NCBI RefSeq assembly: GCF_003001935.1 | Contig: NZ_PVNG01000038.1 | Coordinates: forward strand, 1-64,000 | Source: Nonomuraea fuscirosea | GTDB lineage: Bacteria; Actinomycetota; Actinomycetes; Streptosporangiales; Streptosporangiaceae | Length of the DNA stretch: 64,000 nt | Direction: 5' to 3' | Shown here: positions 7,064 to 14,547 of the stretch, in pieces | How the letters are laid out: each line of letters opens with the position of its first letter | Position numbering within the stretch: the first letter of the stretch is position 1 | Notes under the pieces: generated by a model | Seen by the model: the letters and a program-made list of their open reading frames with translations, nothing else | Databases searched by the model: none | What the model was told of the DNA's origin: nothing | Made by a program: the position numbers and the translations under genes

Positions 7064-7222
7064 ATGTCGACACCGACCGGCGTCAACGACCAACGGGTGA
7101 CCTGCCCCGGCTGCCGCTATGAAACCCGGCTCGCGCGCTTCCAAGCGCTGCTGGTAGGCGAACGCGGGCTTCAGGTTGGCTGCCCGAACTGCCGCTACTC
7201 GTTCTGGGTCACCTTCTGCTGA
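7064..7222 (+). CDS. Small zinc-ribbon protein
   Basis: The 52-aa product begins at ATG 7064 after AAGGGAGGG. It has CPGCRYETRL and CPNCRYSFWV, a clear zinc ribbon, and ends FWVTFC. It resembles the ribbon of MJ0042-type or transcription-factor zinc modules. The 20 bp after its stop are nearly repeated after the next gene (7383-7403). Confidence 0.58.
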   Translation: MSTPTGVNDQRVTCPGCRYETRLARFQALLVGERGLQVGCPNCRYSFWVTFC

Positions 7223-7270
7223 TCGCGACGGCTGAGATCAATCGCTCCACTCCGAAGGGAGGGACTGACC

Positions 7271-7387
7271 ATGCCCGAACCGCTTGAGGACTGCGACCCC
7301 GAGTTCATCGATGGCTCCTGGCACGGCTGCGGCGACTGCGCGGCCTGCCTGGGCCAGGCCGACAGCGACGCCGAGTTCCTCGACTGA
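7271..7387 (+). CDS. Tiny acidic cysteine-rich peptide
   Basis: The 38-aa product follows GAAGGGAGGG. It is acidic with four cysteines (ECDC-like spacing: C8, C20, C23, C26, with GCGDCAACLG). A single metal site is plausible. It lies between two direct copies of a 20-bp segment, TGATCRCGACGGCTGAGRT. Function is unknown. Confidence 0.5.
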   Translation: MPEPLEDCDPEFIDGSWHGCGDCAACLGQADSDAEFLD

Positions 7388-7411
7388 TCACGACGGCTGA
7401 GGTTGCGGGTG

Positions 7412-7447
7412 CCCGCCCAGCCTGCCCAGTTCGACCCGCTGGGCGGG
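7412..7447. repeat. 10-bp perfect inverted repeat upstream of replication genes
   Basis: CCCGCCCAGC at 7412-7421 pairs exactly with GCTGGGCGGG at 7438-7447 around a 16-nt loop. The flanking GGGTG and TGCCC extend the similarity. There is no U-run. It sits about 500 bp before the replication initiator gene, so it could be a transcription pause site or part of a replication signal. Confidence 0.5.
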
Positions 7448-7491
7448 TGCCCGGAACGTCATGGCTTCGAGATCACAAAGGAGACATTGCC

Positions 7492-7671
7492 ATGAAGGAC
7501 ACGATCAGATACCGCACCGCTGGCGGCAACGCCGTCACCTGGAAAAAGCTGCCGTACGACCCGCAATGGCCGTACAGAAGTGGCCAGTACGAGTGCGGTG
7601 GCTGCGGTGAGGAGAAGACCGGAGACCACACCGACGCCGACAAGCACGCCCAGAACTGCCGGGCGCTATGA
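7492..7671 (+). CDS. Small zinc-finger protein
   Basis: The 59-aa product starts at ATG 7492, 8 nt after AAAGGAGA. It contains CGGCGEEKTGDHTDADKHAQ followed by NC, a C2HC-type arrangement (CxxC, then HxxxxC). A similar small finger is common in Streptomyces plasmids. Its stop overlaps the next ATG (ATGA at 7668-7671). Confidence 0.58.
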   Translation: MKDTIRYRTAGGNAVTWKKLPYDPQWPYRSGQYECGGCGEEKTGDHTDADKHAQNCRAL

Positions 7672-7958
7672 CACCGGGCACCGACTCGGGGTGCTTGACG
7701 GCGGGGGCCGGACTGATGGCCAACCGGTATCGCGTCCGCGTCATCGAGACGTACGCCTGTGGCGCTGACCTGCCGTGGAGCGTGGCCCGGCAGGTACTAG
7801 GCCACGACCGGAGCGGCCGGTGCGAACGGCCGGTCATCATCCGCGGCTGTGGCTTGGTACAGCAACTGGCCTGCGCTCGGCGGCTGCCCGCCGACCAGCA
7901 GTGCACGGCCTGTCGCACGCACACCCTCATCGTCGACGTGAGGAGGATCATTCAGTGA
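7668..7958 (+). CDS. Hypothetical cysteine-containing protein coupled to rep
   Basis: This 96-aa protein is coupled on both sides: ATGA overlap with the zinc-finger gene and GTGA overlap with the replication initiator at 7955. It contains several cysteines, including a C-terminal CTACRTH, and a beta-rich middle. I do not recognise it. Coupling to rep suggests an accessory replication role. Confidence 0.58.
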   Translation: MTPGTDSGCLTAGAGLMANRYRVRVIETYACGADLPWSVARQVLGHDRSGRCERPVIIRGCGLVQQLACARRLPADQQCTACRTHTLIVDVRRIIQ

Positions 7959-9340
7959 GCGACGCGGGGGCGCTCGCCGAACTGGCCGGGCCGGTCGTCC
8001 GCGACCTGGCCCGGCATTCAAGCACCGACCTGGCCCGCTGGCTGGACCGAGTCCACCGCCTGCGCGGCTGCGCGGAACCAGTCCGGTTGACCGGCGAAAG
8101 CCTCACCCTGAACGCCATCTCCGGCGAAGTCCTGTCCCACTACCGCACCGACAACGAGCCACACGGGCAACTGCTCATCCGGTGTGGCAACCGGCGCGCT
8201 TCCCGCTGTCCGTCCTGCTCCGAGCTCTACCGCCGCGACACCTACCATCTGATCCGGGCTGGTCTCCTCGGCGGTGCCAAGGGCGTGCCGGCGACCGTCC
8301 GCGAGCACCCGAAGGTGTTCGCCACTCTGACCGCGCCCTCGTTCGGGCCGGTGCATCGCGGTCCCGGAAAGGATGGCAAACCTCAGGTCTGCCACCCACG
8401 CCGTACCGGCCTGGCCTGCTTCCAGCGCCATAAGGCCGACGACACCAGGATCGGGCAGCCACTCGACCCGGACGTCTACGACTACGTCGGGCACGTGCTG
8501 TGGAACGCGCATGCCGGTGATCTCTGGCGTCGCTTCACCATCTACCTTCGGCGCCGCCTGGCCGCCTCGGCCGGCCTGACGCAGACCGCGTTCAACAAGG
8601 CGGTTCGGGCCTCCTTCGCCAAGGTCGCCGAGTACCAGGCCCGCGGCGTCGTGCACTTCCACGCCGTGATCCGTCTCGATGCCCGAACCACCGACCCGGC
8701 CGACGTCCTTGCACCGCCGCACTGGGCCACCGTGCAGCTGCTCGACGACGCGATCCGCTCGGCCGCCGCCGCTGTAAAACTCGACGCACCCACGCTCGGC
8801 CAGCCGACGCGCCATCTCGTTTGGGGCCGTCAGGTCGACGTCCAGCCGATCCACGGCAGCGACCTCGCCGGCCAACTGTCAGAGCAGGCCGTCGCTGGCT
8901 ACATCGCGAAATACGCCACCAAAGCCGCCGAGTCTTCCGGCACGCTCGATCGCCGTATCCATGAACACGATCTCACCCACCTGCACGAGCGCGGCGCCAC
9001 CGCCCACGCCGCTCGGCTGATCCGCACAGCCTGGGAGCTGGGCCACCCCGGCACCCATCCTGAGCTGACCGGCCTGCGGCTGCGCAAGTGGGCTCACATG
9101 CTCGGGTTCCGTGGTCACTTCTCAACCCGGTCCCGGGCCTACTCGACCACGCTCGGCGCCATTCGGCAGGAACGTACCGACTACCGGCATGAGCAGCTGC
9201 GCGCGGCGGGGCTGATGCCGGAGGCAGACGGCAGCACACTCGTGCTCGCTCACTGGAGCTTCGCCGGTCAGGGCTACACCCCGGGCGAATCCCTGCTCAT
9301 CGACTCTCTCGACCCACCAAAGGAGGGCCCTCCATCATGA
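7955..9340 (+). CDS. RepSA-type rolling-circle replication initiator
   Basis: The 461-aa protein starts at GTG 7955 after AGGAGG (an open frame extends to 7775, but that region is used by the previous gene). It has a CPSC zinc-like site (C85/C88) and HUH motif GVVHFHAVIRLD (HFH at 244-246). GYIAKYATK (315-323) provides candidate catalytic Tyr316/Tyr320. In pSAM2, RepSA nicks one strand to start rolling-circle replication of the excised element before transfer. The gene is coupled to xis (ATGA). Length and motifs match full-length RepSA proteins. Confidence 0.87.
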   Translation: MSDAGALAELAGPVVRDLARHSSTDLARWLDRVHRLRGCAEPVRLTGESLTLNAISGEVLSHYRTDNEPHGQLLIRCGNRRASRCPSCSELYRRDTYHLIRAGLLGGAKGVPATVREHPKVFATLTAPSFGPVHRGPGKDGKPQVCHPRRTGLACFQRHKADDTRIGQPLDPDVYDYVGHVLWNAHAGDLWRRFTIYLRRRLAASAGLTQTAFNKAVRASFAKVAEYQARGVVHFHAVIRLDARTTDPADVLAPPHWATVQLLDDAIRSAAAAVKLDAPTLGQPTRHLVWGRQVDVQPIHGSDLAGQLSEQAVAGYIAKYATKAAESSGTLDRRIHEHDLTHLHERGATAHAARLIRTAWELGHPGTHPELTGLRLRKWAHMLGFRGHFSTRSRAYSTTLGAIRQERTDYRHEQLRAAGLMPEADGSTLVLAHWSFAGQGYTPGESLLIDSLDPPKEGPPS

Positions 9341-9534
9341 ACACGACCGAGGACGTGCGGCTTTATCGAGTCCGGGATGCCATGACGCTCCTGGGGCAGA
9401 GCCGTTCGTCGATCTATGAGCTGATCCGTTCGGGCCGACTGCGCACGGTCAAGGAAGGACGGACCAGGCTGGTTCCCTCAACTGCCATCCGCGAGTACAT
9501 CGCCCTCCTCGAACGTGAGGCGGAGGCTCGATGA
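9337..9534 (+). CDS. xis: Excisionase (MerR-like helix-turn-helix, Xis)
   Basis: The 65-aa protein reads LYRVRDAMTLLGQSRSSIYE to LIRSGRLRTVKEGRTRLVP, the DNA-binding fold of BldC/AlpA-type excisionases. It overlaps rep upstream and int downstream by 4 nt each, the rep-xis-int arrangement of pSAM2. Xis directs the integrase toward excision by bending the attachment sites. Confidence 0.9.
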   Translation: MNTTEDVRLYRVRDAMTLLGQSRSSIYELIRSGRLRTVKEGRTRLVPSTAIREYIALLEREAEAR

Positions 9535-10724
9535 TGGCCAAGAGAAGGAGCCCAGGAGACGGCGGCCTTCATTGGGACGAGCGGCGGCAGCGCTGGATCG
9601 CCTCGGTGACGATCGGCTACAACTCGGCCGGGAAGCGGATCGTCAAGAAGGGCAGTGGCAAGACCAAGACGGAGGCCAAGGCCAAGCTGAAGGAGATCCT
9701 TCGCGACCACGAGGACGGCCTGGCGATCGCGCCGCACGACTACACCGTGTCGGATGCCGTGACCTACTGGTTGGAACACGGGCTCCGGGGCCGGGACGAG
9801 AAGACGGTGAGGCTCTACACCGACTTCGCCCGGCTCCATATCGTCCCGGCTCTGGGCCGCCGTAAGCTCCGTGACCTGTCGGTGGAGGATGTCGACAAGT
9901 GGCTGGCTGACAAGGCCACCGTACTGAGCACCCGTTCGCTCAAGTTGCTCCACTCCGTGCTCAACCGGGCGATCAGGAACGCGATGAAGCGAGACAAGGT
10001 GCGGCGGAATGTCGTCGACTTGTGCGACGTGCCCGATGGGCAGGCTGGCCGGCCTTCCCGAGCTCTGTCCGTGGCGCAGGCTGAGGCTGTGATCGTCGCG
10101 GCCGAACGGGCAGATATCCGGATCGGTGCCTACGTCCTGCTCTCGCTGCTCACAGGAGCTCGTACGGAAGAGGTACGGGCGTTGAGCTGGTCGCACGTCG
10201 TGGCCTTCGACGAGAGCCGCCAGGCGTGGCTTCCTGTCGCTGGGGCCGGGTGGGCGCATCGGGAGTTCGCAATGTACGTGTGGCGATCAGTGCGCAGGAA
10301 GGGCGACACGAAGACTGTGAAGTCGCGCCGTACGCTGAAGCTGCCCGCTCGCGCGGTGAAGGCGTTGCGGTTGCTGATGGAGGACCAGGAGAAGGCGCCG
10401 GCCGCGGTGGACGGCGGGACTGACGGCCTGGTGTTCTGCACGAAGAACGGCACGGCCCTGAGCGCCACCAACGTGCGCCGGGACTTCCGCAAGGTCATTG
10501 TGAGCGCGGGCCTGGCGGGTGGCGAGTGGACGCCCCGCGAGCTGCGGCACAGCTTCGTGTCGCTCCTGTCGGACTCCGGCGTGCCGATCGAGGACATCTC
10601 GCGGCTGGTGGGCCACGCGAACACCGTGGTCACGGAGACGGTCTACCGGTTCCAGCTCCGGCCGGTGCTGCTGGAAGGAGCGGAGGCCATGGACAGCATC
10701 TTCCCAGTACAAGAAGAGGCGTAG
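9531..10724 (+). CDS. int: Site-specific tyrosine integrase
   Basis: The 397-aa protein has an N-terminal AP2-like arm-binding segment (about 1-65), a SAM-like core-binding domain (70-165) and a C-terminal catalytic domain. The catalytic residues are R211 (TGARTEE), R339/H340 (PRELRHSFVSLL), H362 (GHAN) and nucleophile Y372 (ETVYRFQ). The usual histidine of HxLRH is Arg here (R336), which other tRNA-targeting actinomycete integrases also show. It starts at an ATGATG pair overlapping xis. It ends 58 bp from the 3' end of tRNA-Ala, its probable attB. Confidence 0.93.
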   Translation: MMAKRRSPGDGGLHWDERRQRWIASVTIGYNSAGKRIVKKGSGKTKTEAKAKLKEILRDHEDGLAIAPHDYTVSDAVTYWLEHGLRGRDEKTVRLYTDFARLHIVPALGRRKLRDLSVEDVDKWLADKATVLSTRSLKLLHSVLNRAIRNAMKRDKVRRNVVDLCDVPDGQAGRPSRALSVAQAEAVIVAAERADIRIGAYVLLSLLTGARTEEVRALSWSHVVAFDESRQAWLPVAGAGWAHREFAMYVWRSVRRKGDTKTVKSRRTLKLPARAVKALRLLMEDQEKAPAAVDGGTDGLVFCTKNGTALSATNVRRDFRKVIVSAGLAGGEWTPRELRHSFVSLLSDSGVPIEDISRLVGHANTVVTETVYRFQLRPVLLEGAEAMDSIFPVQEEA

Positions 10725-10738
10725 TCACTCAGTAAGTC

Positions 10739-10775
10739 ACGCACCCCCACTTAGTGATCTTAGGTGGGGGTGCGT
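10739..10775. terminator. Bidirectional terminator between int and tRNA-Ala
   Basis: A 12-bp perfect stem (ACGCACCCCCAC at 10739-10750 with GTGGGGGTGCGT at 10764-10775) encloses a 13-nt loop. It lies 15 bp after the int stop and 7 bp beyond the tRNA 3' end, so it can end transcription from both sides. Confidence 0.7.
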
Positions 10776-10781
10776 TGTCGC

Positions 10782-10857
10782 TGGTGGAGCCTAGGAGATT
10801 CGAACTCCTGACTTCCTGCTTGCAAAGCAGGCGCTCTGCCAACTGAGCTAAGGCCCC
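10782..10857 (-). tRNA. tRNA-Ala(UGC)
   Basis: The reverse strand folds as a full cloverleaf: acceptor GGGGCCT paired with AGGCTCC, including the G3:U70 pair that identifies alanine tRNAs. There is a D arm AGCTCAGTTGGCAGAGC, anticodon stem-loop CCTGCTTTGCAAGCAGG with anticodon TGC, and T loop GTTCGAATC. CCA follows in the genome at 10782-10784. The gene is intact although it abuts the AICE, so the element rebuilt the 3' end on integration. Confidence 0.97.
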
Positions 10858-10872
10858 TTCGACGAAGATAGC

Positions 10873-11601
10873 TTACCGGGCGGTGGAAGCTACCTGCGTC
10901 GTACCAAGGTCATCGCTCAGGACCAGATTCGGGAAGTCGGCGATCGAGTCGAGGATGTGGGTTGCGCCGCCCTTGAGCAGGCGTTCCTTGCTGTGTACGC
11001 CGGTCATCACCCCGGCCACGATGGAGGCGCCGGCGCGTTTGCCGCAGAGCATGTCGCTTTCCGAGTCGCCGATCACGGCCACCTGGCGGACGTCGGGGAC
11101 TCCTGAGCGGAGGACCGCGTGGAGGACCATGTCGGGCCAGGGACGGCCGCGGCCACCGGCGTCTTCGGGGGAGATGGCCAGGTCGATCTTGTCGTGCCAG
11201 CCGAGGACGCTCAGGATGCGGCTCAGGGTGGTGCGGCTGAAGCCGGTGATGAGGGCTAGTTTGATGCCGTTGCCACGGAGTTTGTCGAGGACCTCCATGA
11301 CTCCGGGCATGGGTACGAGACCCGCCCGCTCCAGCGCCCCCTCGTAGGAGCGTTCGAACGTCAGGTTCGCGGCCTGTGCCTGGGCCTCGTTGCCGGGGAA
11401 GATCCCACGGAAGACATCGATCTTGGGGCAGCCCCGGGACCGGTGCACGTGAACCATGGCTCGCGCGTACGCTCCGGTCCCGGGCACTATGCCCTGGGTC
11501 GCGATCGCCTCGGCAAAGGCGCGCTCGACCATGGCGATGTCACCGACTGTGGTGCCTGCCAGGTCCAGGCACACCAGCTTGATGGGGACGACGTCACTCA
11601 T
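10873..11601 (-). CDS. HAD-superfamily hydrolase, phosphonatase-like
   Basis: The 242-aa protein has HAD motif I DLAGTTVGD (residues 13-21), a helical cap domain, motif II ALITGFSR and motif III/IV VIGDSESDMLCGKRAGA. The D-x-A-G-T form with an internal cap resembles phosphonoacetaldehyde hydrolase-type enzymes. No phosphonate genes are nearby, so the substrate is uncertain. It lies between DLW-39 and tRNA-Ala. Confidence 0.82.
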   Translation of the reverse strand: MSDVVPIKLVCLDLAGTTVGDIAMVERAFAEAIATQGIVPGTGAYARAMVHVHRSRGCPKIDVFRGIFPGNEAQAQAANLTFERSYEGALERAGLVPMPGVMEVLDKLRGNGIKLALITGFSRTTLSRILSVLGWHDKIDLAISPEDAGGRGRPWPDMVLHAVLRSGVPDVRQVAVIGDSESDMLCGKRAGASIVAGVMTGVHSKERLLKGGATHILDSIADFPNLVLSDDLGTTQVASTAR

Positions 11602-11616
11602 CGCCTCGCCGGTCGG

Positions 11617-11736
11617 TTAGTTCTCGCTGCCGGTCGCCTCGGTCCAGAGATCGAGCTCTGCGCGGTCGGCCTGCACCTTACGCCAGATCAGCAACCCCCC
11701 AAGGGCGATCAGCGCCAGAACGAGCAGCTTCTTCAC
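11617..11736 (-). CDS. DLW-39 family small protein
   Basis: The 39-aa product starts at GTG 11736 with MKKLLVLALIALGGLLIWRK and ends with DLW followed by TEATGSEN. The length of 39 residues and the DLW motif define the actinobacterial DLW-39 family, a single-pass membrane peptide of unknown role. It is normally found just past gyrA and the Ile/Ala tRNA genes. Here it is next to tRNA-Ala but about 37 kb from tRNA-Ile. Confidence 0.88.
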   Translation of the reverse strand: MKKLLVLALIALGGLLIWRKVQADRAELDLWTEATGSEN

Positions 11737-11758
11737 GGTGTGACCCCACTTCTTCGAC

Positions 11759-11782
11759 GGTCTCACCTGCCGGGGTGAGACC
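11759..11782. promoter_or_regulatory. Perfect hairpin in the DLW-39 leader
   Basis: GGTCTCACC (11759-11767) and GGTGAGACC (11774-11782) form a 9-bp perfect stem with loop TGCCGG. It starts 23 bp upstream of the DLW-39 GTG codon. It could be a leader RNA hairpin or a protein operator. Confidence 0.5.
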
Positions 11783-12291
11783 CAACGGTTGACAAGCAGC
11801 CTAGCAAGGGATGGCTGGGCTCCCTGTGTTGCGCACGGACCAGATGTGCGGAATGTGCGAAGGGCGGGAGTTCAGCCCCTGGTGGGGCCGCACTACCCGT
11901 CCATCTTTGGACAACATCCCAGTGACGATGGTTCGAGCGTTTCAGGTCAAGATTCATGCTCCATGGCTCATGTGCCATGGCTCATGGTTCATGGATTGGA
12001 CAACAGCTCGATCATGCCAAAATTCCCAGCTTGATGCGCAACCGCGGGGATGGGGTATCCGGTGGCTCACGCTTGTGCTGGTTCGGTGGGGGTTTGGGCG
12101 CAGGAGGTGAGGGGTGCTCGGGAAGTTGGTCGCGACTCTGCCCGCCAGTAAGGCTGCTCCAGCCGTATCTGAAGTGGAGAAGGGTTCGACCGACCGCGAC
12201 CGGCGGCTCGCTGTTCAGGCTCAGGGGGTACGGTGCCAGGTTTCACGTGGAGCTGTGGGCAGGCCGCCGGATGCTACGGGGTGGGGCGGGC
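11783..12291. other. Intergenic region without a supported gene
   Basis: No convincing gene is seen. The stretch is less GC-rich than its surroundings between 11900 and 12050. It contains a 14-bp direct repeat (CCATGGCTCATG at 11961-11972 and 11975-11986) with degenerate neighbours. An open plus-strand frame runs through it into the next gene, but its composition is not coding-like. Confidence 0.5.
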
Positions 12292-13212
12292 ATGAAGGCG
12301 GCGGGCAAGCTCGGTTCGTACGGTCTGGTGCTGGTCGTGGTGTTCGGGGGTGCTCTGGGGGTGGGCACGATGGTCGGCCCGGTGACTCCCCGAGAGGGGG
12401 CGAGTGTGGCGGCGGGGGAGGGAGATGGCCATTCCGATCATTCCGGGCATGGGGTCGGTGGCCAGTCCGGTGCGGTGCCCGGTGGGCTGCAGGTGTCCCA
12501 GGACGGTTACACGCTCAACCCCATCAGCACGATCGCGACCGGTGCCCCGGCGGAGTTCAGGTTCACCGTGATCGGCCCCGACGGCACCCCGGTCACCGCC
12601 TACCAGGTCGAGCACGACAAGAAGATGCACCTCGTCGTCGCCTCCCGCGATCTCACGAGCTTCCAGCACGTGCACCCGAGCATGGCCCCCGACGGCACCT
12701 GGTCGGTCGGCTTGGCGGTGCCGAAGGCGGGCTCGTACCGGGCGTTCGCCGACTTCGTCCCCGCCGAAGGGGAGAAGCTCACGCTGGGGGTGGATCTGCA
12801 GGCTGCGGGCGACTATCGGCCTGAGCCGCTGCCCCACGTCAGTCGTACGGCGGCCGTCGGTGACTACACCGTGAACCTGGCCGGCGACATCGTTCCCGGC
12901 CGGGCGAGCAAGCTGGTCATGACCGTCAGCAAGGACGGCGAGCCGGTCGACGATCTGGAGCCCTACCTGGGCGCGTACGGTCACCTGGTCGCCCTGCGCG
13001 CCGGCGATCTCGCCTACCTGCACGTGCATCCGGAGGAGAGGGACGAGGCGGGGCCCGAGGTCACGTTCGTCGCCGAAGCCCCTAGTCGGGGCGACTATCG
13101 GCTGTTCCTCGACTTCAAGCATGAGGGGAAGCTGCGGACGGTGGGTTTCACGGTGACGGCGGTGCTGTCCGATGGGCACGCCCCGTCCGCGACCCATGAC
13201 CACACCCATTGA
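12292..13212 (+). CDS. Exported His-rich protein, possible metal-related
   Basis: The 306-aa protein has an N-terminal membrane or signal segment (SYGLVLVVVFGGALGVGTMV) followed by a short His cluster (DGHSDHSGHG). Two repeated beta-sandwich-like domains follow (about 65-180 and 185-295). Each contains an HxHP-type motif: FQHVHPSM in the first and YLHVHPEE in the second. It ends THDHTH. The paired HVHP motifs and His ends suggest copper or another metal outside the membrane. I know similar actinobacterial proteins only as uncharacterised or heavy-metal associated. The start is uncertain; ATG 12271 is an alternative. Confidence 0.7.
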   Translation: MKAAGKLGSYGLVLVVVFGGALGVGTMVGPVTPREGASVAAGEGDGHSDHSGHGVGGQSGAVPGGLQVSQDGYTLNPISTIATGAPAEFRFTVIGPDGTPVTAYQVEHDKKMHLVVASRDLTSFQHVHPSMAPDGTWSVGLAVPKAGSYRAFADFVPAEGEKLTLGVDLQAAGDYRPEPLPHVSRTAAVGDYTVNLAGDIVPGRASKLVMTVSKDGEPVDDLEPYLGAYGHLVALRAGDLAYLHVHPEERDEAGPEVTFVAEAPSRGDYRLFLDFKHEGKLRTVGFTVTAVLSDGHAPSATHDHTH

Positions 13213-13247
13213 GCGTCCGGTGCGGGTTCGCGGGGCGCGGTGCAACG

Positions 13248-14480
13248 TCAGGCGCGGGTCAGCCGGGCGCGCCTGACGGCCGGGGTCATCGCCGCGCCGG
13301 CCAGGACGAACATCGCGCCGACCAGCAGCCACCCCAGCGTCCCCGCCCCCAGCACGACCGTCGTGAGCACCACAGGCCCGAGCATCCTGGCCACGGCCAC
13401 CCCGCTGCCGAAGAAGCCCTGGTACTGGCCCTGCCGGTCGTCGGGGGCGAGGCCGAACCCGATCTCCCACGACCCGGAGGCGAGCTGCATCTCGCCGGCC
13501 ACCAGCAGCGCCGTCGCCACCAGCAGGAACCCCCACCAGTACGGGCTCAGCGCGAACACCGCGCACGCCGCGAACATCGTCACCCCCGCCCGCCGCACCG
13601 CCGCCGAGGCGTCCCGCAGGCTCCGCACCCGCCTGGCCACCCGTACCTGGAACAGCAGCACTCCACCCGTGTTGATCAGCAGCAGGACGGCGACCACCCA
13701 CGTGGGCGCGCTGGTACGAGCGGCGATCCACAGCGGCACCACCAGGCTGAGCAGCGGCATGTAGAAGAGCATCACCGCGTTGACCAGCGTGACGAGCGCG
13801 TACGGCCGGTCCCTGAGCACCGCGAGGCGGGGGCCGGCGGAGGGGGCGGTGATCCGTACGGAAGGCAGCCGGAGCAGGACGATGGCGGCGAGGAGGAAGC
13901 CGAGGGCGTCCACCGCGAACGCGGCCAGGTAGCCCTCGCGGGTCCCGAGGTGCAGCGCGAGCCCGCCCAGCCCGGCTCCGACGGCCAGGCCGCCGTTGAG
14001 CGTGGCCTGCAGCGTCGCCCGCACGGTGGTCCGCTCGGCGGGCTCGACCAGGGCGGCGAGCAGGGCCTGGCGGGCGGCTGACAGGCCGGTCTGTGCGGTG
14101 CCGTACAGGCAGGCGACCAGGACGAACGCCACGAACGAGCCGACGAACAGGAACGAGCCGACCGCCACGGCGGTGGTGAGCGCGAGCAGGACGGCGACGC
14201 CGCGGGGGCCGCGCCGGTCGGCGAGGTGGCCCAGGGGTACGCCGGCCACCAGGCCGACGGCCCAGCCGAGGGTGAGCCCGAGGCCGATCTGCGTCGCCGA
14301 CAGGCCGATGATCTGGGAGAAGTAGAACGCCGAGGTGACGAGGTAGAGGCCGTCGCCGATGGAGTTCGCCAGCTGCGCCTGTGCCAGGATTCGCCGATAT
14401 TTCGGTGCTTGGGGGACGGTGCAGCTGGACGATCCGGTGGCGAGTAAGTCGGACGCCGTACGCGCGGGGGCTGATGTCAT
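13248..14480 (-). CDS. MFS transporter
   Basis: The 410-aa protein has about twelve hydrophobic segments. The MFS loop signature GVPLGHLADRRGPRGVA lies between helices 2 and 3. Start ATG 14480 follows GAGGATG; the frame is open to 14561. It diverges from a MocR-type regulator across 67 bp, a pairing that usually means the regulator controls the exporter. Substrate is unknown; the best guess is an exporter of a small toxic metabolite. Confidence 0.85.
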   Translation of the reverse strand: MTSAPARTASDLLATGSSSCTVPQAPKYRRILAQAQLANSIGDGLYLVTSAFYFSQIIGLSATQIGLGLTLGWAVGLVAGVPLGHLADRRGPRGVAVLLALTTAVAVGSFLFVGSFVAFVLVACLYGTAQTGLSAARQALLAALVEPAERTTVRATLQATLNGGLAVGAGLGGLALHLGTREGYLAAFAVDALGFLLAAIVLLRLPSVRITAPSAGPRLAVLRDRPYALVTLVNAVMLFYMPLLSLVVPLWIAARTSAPTWVVAVLLLINTGGVLLFQVRVARRVRSLRDASAAVRRAGVTMFAACAVFALSPYWWGFLLVATALLVAGEMQLASGSWEIGFGLAPDDRQGQYQGFFGSGVAVARMLGPVVLTTVVLGAGTLGWLLVGAMFVLAGAAMTPAVRRARLTRA

Positions 14481-14547
14481 ACGTTCATCCTCGCCCCCGA
14501 CTTGTCCCAAGGTAAGCTCCAATTCATCGTCAAATGATTGGGCCAAG

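Larger units (their letters stand above)
125..10857. mobile_element. pSAM2-type actinomycete integrative and conjugative element (AICE), left end outside the window
   Basis: The segment has every core AICE module. There is a GntR/UTRA repressor with a Nudix (Pif-like) gene, a Pra/SCO3933-like activator, an FtsK-type translocase for double-stranded DNA transfer, and a RepSA-like initiator. Overlapping xis and int genes follow, ending 58 bp from the 3' end of an intact tRNA-Ala(UGC). Known pSAM2 biology is integration into a tRNA 3' end, excision by Int/Xis, rolling-circle replication and TraSA-driven transfer. Placement of int next to the tRNA 3' end marks the right boundary. The left attachment repeat (a copy of the tRNA 3' half) is not in bases 1-124, so the element extends leftward or is truncated there. 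Confidence 0.88.

Noticed and set aside
11961..11986. 14-bp direct repeats suggestive of a CRISPR or operator array
   Set aside because: Only two exact copies with no spacers; no cas genes are nearby. Kept as part of a spacer description.
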